Positions 52,363-64,000 of a stretch of DNA of 64,000 bases are shown piece by piece. A program made the translations under genes and the position numbers. The stretch's first letter is position 1; each line of letters begins with the position of its first letter. Under the pieces are notes generated by a model, which had not been told where the DNA came from, did no database searches, and saw only the letters and a program-made list of their open reading frames with translations. Source of the stretch: Vanilla planifolia (taxonomy: Eukaryota > Streptophyta > Magnoliopsida > Asparagales > Orchidaceae); contig JAIUJO010000082.1 of the NCBI GenBank assembly GCA_023846275.1, positions 872,266-936,265 on the forward strand. Reading direction: 5' to 3'.

Positions 52363-54380
52363 TTACATCAATAAGCACTTACAACCACATATAAATGCAA
52401 ATACGCATGCACATAGAGATGCACACACAGCTACACACACACAAATGAATGCATAAGAATGCACACACACACACACATGCATGAACACATATAAACAAGC
52501 ACACACACACACACACATAGACATAGAAGCATACACACACAACATACACATATGCACACATAAAGAAATTTGCAAGGATGAACACATGCATTTGCACAAG
52601 TGCACATGCATGCATGCATGCATAAATGTACAAACATACACACCCACGTGAATGCATACACACACATAGAAAAACACATGTACATAGAAGCACACACATA
52701 CATATACACATACACATACACATGATTGCATATACATGCATATGCACATGTCCAAGCACACAAAGATGCACACACATGCCCACGTAAACACACACGCAAA
52801 CATACACATGCATAAAGGTGCATACCCACACACAAATAGACATACACATATGCGCACAAACACACATGTACACATATGCATATGCATATCCAAATAAACA
52901 CATACACACACATACTTATATACAAGAACACATACTTACATACACATGCACACGCAAACACATAGGCGCACACACATACAAACACATAAGTGCAAATAGA
53001 CAAGTCCTCATACACTCATGTGGCACACAGTCATGAATACACATACCCACAACCACACAAGACACCCACACACACACATATACACATGCATACACAAATA
53101 GGTGCATGCATGCATGCACACACACATAAGTATGCATCCACACACAAACAAATTCATATATGTGTGCATGTACAAACACACACACATCATGCATAAGCTC
53201 ATGTACACACACAGACATAGAACACACACGTCCACAAACACAAATGTGCACATAACACAACACACATGCACACACATATATAGACACACACACTCATACA
53301 AAAACATGTAAACCAACACACAACATGCATAAACACAGGCACATGTATCGATGCACCCACAAACAGACACTAGAACAAACAAATGCACACAAACATGTAC
53401 AAGCACACAAATACATTGACACATATACACATTTGTATGTATGCACACACACACAAAATGACACCTTCCAACACATGCAAGCACACACACAAACCACCCA
53501 CCCTCCTATACAAATGTATACACACACGCACACACACACATATACAAATGTATGTAGACACATCCATAGACATACACGTACATGTATGCTCACGTTGCTA
53601 AATATAAACACATGCACAAATATGCATACACGTGCAAACACACACAAGCTCTTGTGCACACAAATGTACCCTCGAACATATATGCACATTCATAGAACAA
53701 ACATAAGAATAACATAAGCATGCATGACACATAGAAAAATACACACACATACATGCGAACACACATATGGATACACATGTGTGTGTACACACACACATAC
53801 ATGCACCTACACATGCACAACATGCACATGCACATACTTACATGTGCATATATGCATCCACACACATACACACATATGCATGTATGAACATGCAAACAAA
53901 AGTGCACAAAGACACACATGCACACATTGAAAAGCACACAACCACACCCACGCACTAACAAACACACAACCACTCCCACACACACTCACAAACACATAGA
54001 TGTAGAGACACACACATGCACATATAGCTATGCACACTCACACATGCATGTACACATGCCTGTAGGTATGCATGTAGATGTATAAAACAAGCACACACAC
54101 ATGTACACTCACACACACATACACACATATATCCTTGCACACATGCACATATTCGCATGCAAATGCTCACACAAGAACCCTCACACACGCATACTTGAAC
54201 ACACTCAAACACATATGCACTCGCACACATACACACCATAAATGCACACATGAACATGCACAAACACTCACACATGTATATGTGCATATACAAACATGCG
54301 CATACATGCATGTAAACACAAGCACACACCCACTCACACATGCACATGTATGCATGCACTGACATGCATGTAAGTAAACA

Positions 54381-54430
<50 letters not shown>

Positions 54431-57400
54431 ACATGCTCAAAAGCATGTACACAAGCAAGCATCGACACACACACACATAAGACCACATGATCACAAATGT
54501 GTGCATACATACAACAATATACACATAAATACACACAAGCCCACATGCACTCCTATGCACACACATGCATATAAACACATGCACATGTGCACACACACAC
54601 ACAAATGCTTAGGCTCAGGTGCACACATGGATACAAAAGCACACGTAAGCAAACAAAAATGAACGAACATGCAAACAAAAATGAGCACATGCAAACACAT
54701 AGACACATGCACAATGGCACACACATGTACTTGCACAAACATGCATGCATGAACACACAAACATATGCACACATGTCCACACATAGGTACATGCTTGCAA
54801 ATACATGCACATAAACATGTACACATGCTTATGTACAAAGCATGTACATGCACATGAATGCATGCATGCATACACACTCACACACACACACGTGCATGGA
54901 TGCATGTACGTCTGTACACACACACACATGGATGCATGTATGCATGCACACACGCACACATAAACATAAGCATATAGAAGTATACATAACAATGTACATG
55001 CACACACAGGCAAATAAACAAATATCAAAATACACAAAAAAACATGCTTGCACACATGTTGCTATGTAGACACAATCACACAACACATGCCCACATCCAC
55101 ATGCATGCATAGGCATAAGCAAACATATACAAACAAACATAGGCAAAAACACAAGCATGTGCAAGCATACACAAGAACATGCATATGCACTCACATACAC
55201 ATCTGCATATACTTGCAAGCACACATGCACACTCACACATGTACACATAGAAACATACACATGCACAAGCATGCAAATACACATAAGTATGCATATACAC
55301 ACACACACACACATACAAACACATGCATCCACTATGATATGCACATATAAACTTGCACTAATACACATGCACACAAACAAGCACAAACACATGTAAGTAC
55401 ACACACATAAACTCATAAACACACCAACATGCACACACATACACACAAACAAATGCACATGTATATACACATTTACACTCATACACACACACATGCGAAC
55501 ATGCATGAACACAGACATGAACACATGCATGTGTGAATACACACACATGTGCATACACACTCACACACATAATGCATACCATTACACACAAGCTCTCATG
55601 AACTAGCACATAACATACATTGAGACACGCACACACATCCACATGTATATATAAAAACAAACCCCTGTACATAGGCACATGCACACACGTATGCATACAC
55701 ACACATATACATGCACACATACAAATACAGACTAATACACAAGCATATAGTCACACACACGTAGACAGCACACACATGTGCATGAACTCATACACACATG
55801 CACAAACATACACATATATAGGCACACATACAAACATGAAAGCACACACACATATACACACATGTACACCAATGCACACATAAGCAAGTGCAAATGCATC
55901 CACATGCACACACACACACACACACACACACTTGCACAGTTATGCACATAAGCACACACATAGGCTCAAACATCAAATACACACATGCACATAGACACAC
56001 ACATATATGCATATGACCATGCATGCACAAACATATACACACACATACAAACTCACACACATGCACACTGATACATACACATGCATAGGTATGGACACAT
56101 GCACATGCACATACACACATATGCACACATGCACACACACCCACTTACACACATTTGAGCACACATGCACCCTTGCACACTGATGCATTCAAATGCACAC
56201 ATGCTAATATGGCAAACACATATACACACACACACAAATGTATAGGTACACTCATAAGCACACACACACACACAAAGACAAACATGCATTTGTGCATGAA
56301 CACATGCATTCATGCACATGTAAACAACCAACACACACACACACACAATTCAGAAGCATGTACACACTTATATGCATACAAACATACAAATATGCACACA
56401 CACACACACATACAAACACACACATAGACATGAACACACATGCACACCATGGAGACACAGAAGTGCACCCATAAACACAAACTCATACATGATCACAAAA
56501 GCACACATGCACATGAAAACTCAATGGCATGCACACAAACTTATTACATATATACACACACACACACATACTACCACTGATGCACACACATAGATAGAAA
56601 CACACAGACACGTGTAGACATATAAAGATACATATACACATACACATGAACACATGCACATACCCCTAAACACACACACACAAGCACAAGAACACAAACA
56701 CATGCACATTCATTCACGCACATACACATGCACACACACAGACACACATGCATGCACATATGCAAACAAACTCACACACTCATGCATGCACACATACACA
56801 CACATAGATATACAAAAACTGCTATCACATACAAGCACAAAAATATGAATACATACACATATGTACACACACACATGCACAAAAAAACATGAATATATGT
56901 ATGCATACAAGCACACGCACACTCATGTGAAGACACACATAAACACACACACACACAAACTCTGGGACAACACACACATGTGTGCTCACTTGTAGACACA
57001 AGCATACACACATGCATAAACATACCCACATGCATACACACTCTCTCACACACACACAAATATTGATACACTCATTATGTAACAACACCCACACTTGCTC
57101 TTTCATGCATGTACACACTTACGCATGTGTGTTCACCATGCACACTGACACACCCACACACACATCTCCACATTGAAACACTCACAAACTTATATGTGTG
57201 CACACACATATGTTCATGCACACACGCACACACTGACAAACACACATACACATGTGCACGTGCACACACACACAAACACATTCACACCCTCTTCCTCTCT
57301 CCTCTATACACATAGTAGTATGCACATACATAGAAACACACAGTCACATCCCACCCACACAAACACTGACACACCTACACAAACACATAGACACACATGC

Positions 57401-60400
57401 ATGTATGCACACAAATGTAAGCACACACACATGCATAGCCACTAACATACACATGCACATACATGCAACCACACAAACACACATACACCTACAAAGACAC
57501 AAACCTTCACACATACACACACAAACATAAGAGCATGAATGCACACATATAAGCATACACACATGTAGAAGCACACTAGTGCACATGCACAATCACATAC
57601 ATGTGTGCACCAGATTGTGTACACACAAGTCAAAACATGTATACATGCTCAGATATGCACACATACCTACATGCACATGCAAACATATGTCCACACACAA
57701 ACACACACATGCATACAAGCACACACACATGCAAACACATGCACACACACTCACACTCTCTTGCATAAATACACATAAACATGTACGTAGTAAAGCACAC
57801 ACATGTATGTGCACTAGCACATGTGTGCATTAGCACACCTGCATGCATGCCCACTCACACACCTACCCACACATGCACATGCATACGCATATGCATACAC
57901 ACATGCATACAGAAAGGCACACATGTGTATGCACACACACATACATGCACACATGCACAAATCGATACACGCATAAGAAAACAGTTACATACACAGACTT
58001 GTATGCACAAATAGAAGCATGCAGACACATGCACATATATGCAAAAACACACATGCATAATCACACATATACACATGCATAAGAAAGTGAACATGCACAC
58101 GCATACCCACTCACACATATATATGCCCACATGCACACACACAAAGATATGCACACATGTATGCATGCACATACACATGCATACATGAGCACATAAACAC
58201 CCACATACCCCTAAACAAATCAATATACACACATGCATGTACAATAATGCACATACAAAAGTGTGCACGTGCACACAGACACACACACACCCACATACGT
58301 AGGTTCAGACATGTAAACACACACACCTACATACAAACACATGCACATGCACGCACACAAACATACACACACACACACATAGGTACATGAGCATGTATAC
58401 AGCAATGCACACATGCACACACTCACACACAATAATACACACATACACAAGGACACACACACTAACACAATCCCACTTGCACACATGAACACATACACAT
58501 AAAGATAGCCACATGCACACACACAAACTGACATACATATGCACTTTTATGCACACTCACACACTCATATGCATACACACATGTACACTCATGCATGCAC
58601 ACACACACACATGCATACACACACACACACATGCATGCACACACATATACACACATATAAACATGCACACGCACATATGCATACACACACATGCATGCAC
58701 ACACACATACACACATAAACATTCACACACACACCCATGCACTTACTGAGACATGTGCATCAACTTCCACAAACACACGTACATGTATACAAAAAGAAAC
58801 TTGTATGTACACACACATGTACACACACATGGAACCACACACACAAACAAGAAAATACACACACACACACATATGTACACACTCATACATGCTCACACAT
58901 GCAAACAACACACACATGCACACACACACATATGCACACAAGCTTGCATGCATACACACACACACACACATGGACACTCATACAAACACATGCATCAAAA
59001 CTTATAGATGCATGCACACGCACACACATGTGCAAACACATGCACACACACATGCTCACACACATAGATTAACATGCTCATGCACACACATACACACATA
59101 GGCACACACTTACACAAATACACTCCTACACACATGCACACCTAATGACACACCCACAAATGCACACACATATGCACATACACACATAAGCTCATACGTA
59201 TGCACATGTGCACACACAAGCACAAGCAGACACACATGCTGACACAAATACAAGCATATGTAGTCACAAATGTACATAGACACAAGAACATACTCACACA
59301 CACACATGCTTACATACCATGTAGATGCATATGCACACATGTACACAATACATGCACATATAGATGCACTAACATGCACATATAGAGGGACACACATCAA
59401 CACACACATAGTTGCACCGCTATGCACTCACATGCACACATTCTCACATGTACACAAACTCGCACATACATCCACAAACATATACTAACAATCACATGTA
59501 CATGCATGGTTGCACATACGCACACATGCACACGAACAAACACACTTGCATGCACCCACACAAACACACATTCACACTAGTACATATGCACTCATACATG
59601 CACACACTTGCATAAGCATAAAAACATATGCATACACACACTCATACATAGACACACATATGCACACCAACACACTCACACACACACATATGTACACATA
59701 CTCACACATGTACACATGAACAAATAGGTATGCCCACATGTAGGCACACAAATGTGCATGTACACATTCATTCAAAAATACAAAGACATGCTAACACACA
59801 CATATGCACACACAATCATATGCATAGGCATGTGCACATACAAATGCACATGTAGACAATAACACACACTTATAGATACACATGCACACATACATGCACA
59901 CAAACAAACATATAGAAGCACACAGTCACACACAGAGACACATGCACCCATCACTAACTACGTTAACGTGTGCATGTATGTAGGCACACATGCATGCACA
60001 TTCATATACAGATGTGCACACTTTCATTTGCACAACCACACATACATGCCCACACACATGCACACACATACATAGTCTCACACTCACACATAAGAGTGCA
60101 CATGCATATGCACACATACACACAAGCACATGCATACACACAAACACACAAAAGCATACACATAAGCATAGATGTATACACACTCTCTCAAACACACACA
60201 CACACACCTACACATGCATCGATACATGTTCACATAGAACACACAAGCACACACATGCCCACATGCATGCACATGCACACTAACAAGCATACATGGACAC
60301 ACACACATGCACACCTATACATGCATACTAACATATACACACACACATGAACACACATGGAAATATGCACAAATACACACATGCATGCACACAGATGCAC

Positions 60401-63400
60401 ACTCGCATGTGAACACACTCACATAGGCACACAAAGAAGCACTTACACACACACCCCCACACACACCCAAACACATATGCATACATACACAAATGCACAC
60501 ACACACACACACGTGCCAAAGAACACACATACACACACACACACAAATAAATGCATGTGCATAATTATGCACATAGACACAGAAATATACACTTGCACAT
60601 ATAAAGACACATATACACACACCCCACCATGCATGATCACATGCATGCACACAAACATACATAGACACACGTATGAAGACACAAATGCACACATGCAAAT
60701 GACCATGCATACACATCCACACGTACACATATAGACACAAGCACACACATGCATACACACACACATAGGTAGATGTGCACACACACAAGTGTATGCACAC
60801 TCACATACAAACATGCATACACATGCACACACATTGAGACACACACACACACTCTAATACATGCACACATGCATGAATGCAAACACAAATGTCCATGCAT
60901 GCATACACACAGCATGCACAAATGTATATGAATGCACACAGAATGCAATTGTGTATACATACACATTCACATGCACACACATGCACAAGAACAAAAACAC
61001 ACACATATATGCACGTGCACAAGCACCCACATACACACACACACAATCACACATATATGCACACATGCATGCAAGCATGCACAAGCACATGTGCACACAC
61101 ACACACACATCTATAAGCACAAACACACAAAAATGATTGCATATGCATGCATACACACATACACATTCACCTATGCACACACACATAAAAGTGCATGCAC
61201 ATGCGTACTTATGCACACACACATACACATGCGCATGCACATACATGCACACTCATACATTCACATCGACAAATGCATGCAAACCCACACTCATGCATAC
61301 ACATATACAAACACATACACACACACACATATGCATGTAAGCACACAAATGCACAAACATGCAAACACATACACATGTACATACAGTTAAAGACACATGT
61401 ATGCATGTGTAGAAATACACATACATAGACAGACACACACAAATGCTTGCAAGTAGGCACTCTCACATGCACATGAACATAAACACAATCTTATAGGCAC
61501 AGACACACAAACACACATATATACACACATGCACACATACACGTCCACCCACACGCACATGCAAACGCACAAGGACACACACAAATGCAAACACACATGA
61601 ACATGCATATATTTAAGGGAATACACATTCATGAACACACACAAGCACATGCATAGGAGCACATACAAGCATACCAAGTATACATACTCACATGCACATG
61701 CATAGGCACACTCATGCTCACACACACATAAATGCATGCACACCCACACACATGCATACACAAAAACATGCAAATGCACAAACACATATGAACACACACA
61801 AATACACACACATGTATGCACACACAAATGCACATGCACATACGTATGTAGAAACACATACATGTATACACGTACACACACACATACTCAAATTGATAAG
61901 CACATACACACACATATACAACTATGCATGCACACACACACACACATCCACTCACACACCTATAAACCCATGCACAACATGCACATAGACTTGCATATAA
62001 GCATGCATGCAAACACACAAAAAAATCATACACACATAATGGTTCACACACACACACATGCCCATGTGCTCACGCATACATGCAACCACACTCATACAAC
62101 CACTCAAGTGGCAACACACAAGTACACACAAACACATGAATGTGCATGTGTACACACACACGTTCATACATGCATGCATGTATAGTACATGCTTAAAAGC
62201 ATATGCTCTCAACACATGCACACAAACACATGCACCCACACACACTCACATAATCACATACACATACATGCACATGCTCATATGCACAAACACATACATA
62301 CAGAAATGCAAGCACACATATACATACATGCACACAAGTTCACACAAATAAATGCTCACACATAGACCCAAACACATGCTCTAACACACATACAAAAATG
62401 CAAACACATGCACAAACACATACATGCCTACACACACACATGCACACATGGACACATGCATACAAACACAAAAGCACACACTAACACACATTCACACACA
62501 CACACACACACATGCATGTACACACAAATGAGAACATGGACATGCACATATGCATAATCATAGACATGCACATGCACACTTACATACAAGTAGCTATCAT
62601 ACATGCATTGAAACACATGCATGCATGCACACAAACACCTACTCAAACCCACACGCATGCGAATATGCACACATATTCATGCACTCACAAACACACACAC
62701 TCACATGTGTGCACAAGCTTGTGCACACATACACACGCACATGTATGTAGGTGCACACCCCTTCCACACACATGCAAATACATTTGCATATGCATATACA
62801 TAACCTATTGATAGTTGCACACATATATTCATATACATACATATATACAAATATAAACATACACAAACACAAACATAAAGGTACACAATTGTATTTGCAC
62901 AATGATAGACACACACACACATATGCACAAACAAGAATGCAAGAGCACACATATGCAAACACAAACACAAGCACACTCGAACAAATGTGTACACATGCTG
63001 GCACATGCAAACATACACAGACCCACACCTGCACAGCTGTGCACGTGCATGCATAAGCACAAGTGCACAAGCATACACACTCAATCGTACACACATCATG
63101 CATAAACGAACACACACTTGCACAAATGAATCGACTCACATGAGCACAAATATGCACACACATACATACATACTCACACACACATACACACGCATGCAAA
63201 AGCACATGCACCCACACATCCACTATAGGCATGCAAAAGAAAAAATGCACATAACCACACATGTATGTGCACACAAAAGTAGACATGCACACTTACACAC
63301 ACACACACACACCTACACACACATACCCACACAAATAGACATACACACACACACTGACACACAAACATGCAAGCACACACACACATAATTACACCTATGT

Positions 63401-64000
63401 GTGCACACACACACAAACATGAAAATGCACACACAAACACCCGCACTCATGCACACATGCACATGCACAAAAAAAAGCTCAACACATGCACACAATGATG
63501 CACAATTGCATCTACACACATGGAGGCATGCATATTCACATGCATGCACTCAAACACACAACTACATGTGCACACATACACACAAGAATAGTCACGTATG
63601 CACACATATGTACACTTATACATGGAAACACTCATATACATGCACAAACAAGTACATGCACACCCACACACACATACATACACAAACACACATAAGTGCA
63701 CACATAGACAAATATGCACATGTACACTTATGCATGCACACAAAGAAACAAATACACACACATATATACATGCAAATAGAAGCATTTACACACATGTACA
63801 TGAATGCACACAAACACATGGACACATATGCACAAACACACACAAACATAGCCACACACTCACAAAAGCACACATGTACACAAACACACACTCACTAGCA
63901 CAAAAAACTCATACATGCACAAACACACATACACACATGTGATTACATGCACACATTAACACACACACACATACAAATAGATGCATACACATGCACATAT
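52363..64000 (-). repeat. CA-rich Y-R dinucleotide array, right block
   Basis: Same composition and polarity as block 3, so elements 2 and 3 lie within one CA-rich array. It begins a few bases after the element 3 LTR and runs off the right edge. Short local repeats are visible, for example ATGCATGCACACACA at 58,631 and 58,691 (60-bp offset). Open frames are His/Thr-rich on + and Cys/Val-rich on -, with no domain. No gene or RNA was recognised. Confidence 0.93.
54389..54426. repeat. (AT)19 microsatellite
   Basis: Thirty-eight bases of uninterrupted AT, preceded by an imperfect ATATATAC stretch. It lies 2 kb to the right of element 3. Confidence 0.93.

Overview
The window looks like nuclear DNA of a seed plant, most likely an angiosperm. 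It holds no intact host gene. About 52.5 of the 64 kb is degenerate dinucleotide array. The remaining ~11.3 kb is two AT-rich islands, and every identifiable segment of these is decayed Ty1/copia LTR retrotransposon of the Sirevirus type. The plant assignment rests on the retrotransposon signatures: gag with a CCHC knuckle, pol in the copia order PR-INT-RT-RNase H, initiator-Met-type primer binding sites, repeated polypurine tracts before the 3' LTR, and LTRs near 1.9 kb. No species can be named from the sequence.

Layout: 1-10,698 TG-rich array on the + strand; 10,699-14,020 element 1, a minus-strand gag-only remnant; 14,021-about 32,084 the same TG-rich array again; 32,085-44,498 an array of the same kind with the strands exchanged, so CA-rich on +; 44,499-about 49,990 element 2, a nearly full-length but broken minus-strand gag-pol element; about 49,990-52,358 element 3, the 3' end and complete 3' LTR of a plus-strand element; about 52,363-64,000 CA-rich array again. 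The array reads almost entirely as pyrimidine-purine steps (TG, CA, TA, rarely CG), so it is an alternating Y-R polymer with a strand bias towards TG or CA.

Within the TG array a unit of about 3 kb is present at least twice in order (17.4-20.3 and 20.3-23.3 kb). It contains smaller internal repeats of about 290 bp, and duplications of 142, 542, 105, 76 and 34 bp occur elsewhere. The array therefore grew by segmental duplication as well as slippage. Its polarity changes once, near 32,084, at an 18-bp palindrome with no transposon there. The same array polarity continues on both sides of each transposon island, which fits insertion of the elements into pre-existing array.

The many open frames in the arrays (Cys/Val/Met/His-rich on one strand, His/Thr-rich on the other) are by-products of the dinucleotide composition and are not annotated as genes. 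The retroelement genes carry stops, frameshifts and altered catalytic residues, many explicable by C-to-T or G-to-A change, so none should be autonomous. I found no convincing new functional system. The most unusual features are the scale, Y-R alternation, higher-order structure and polarity switch of the array.
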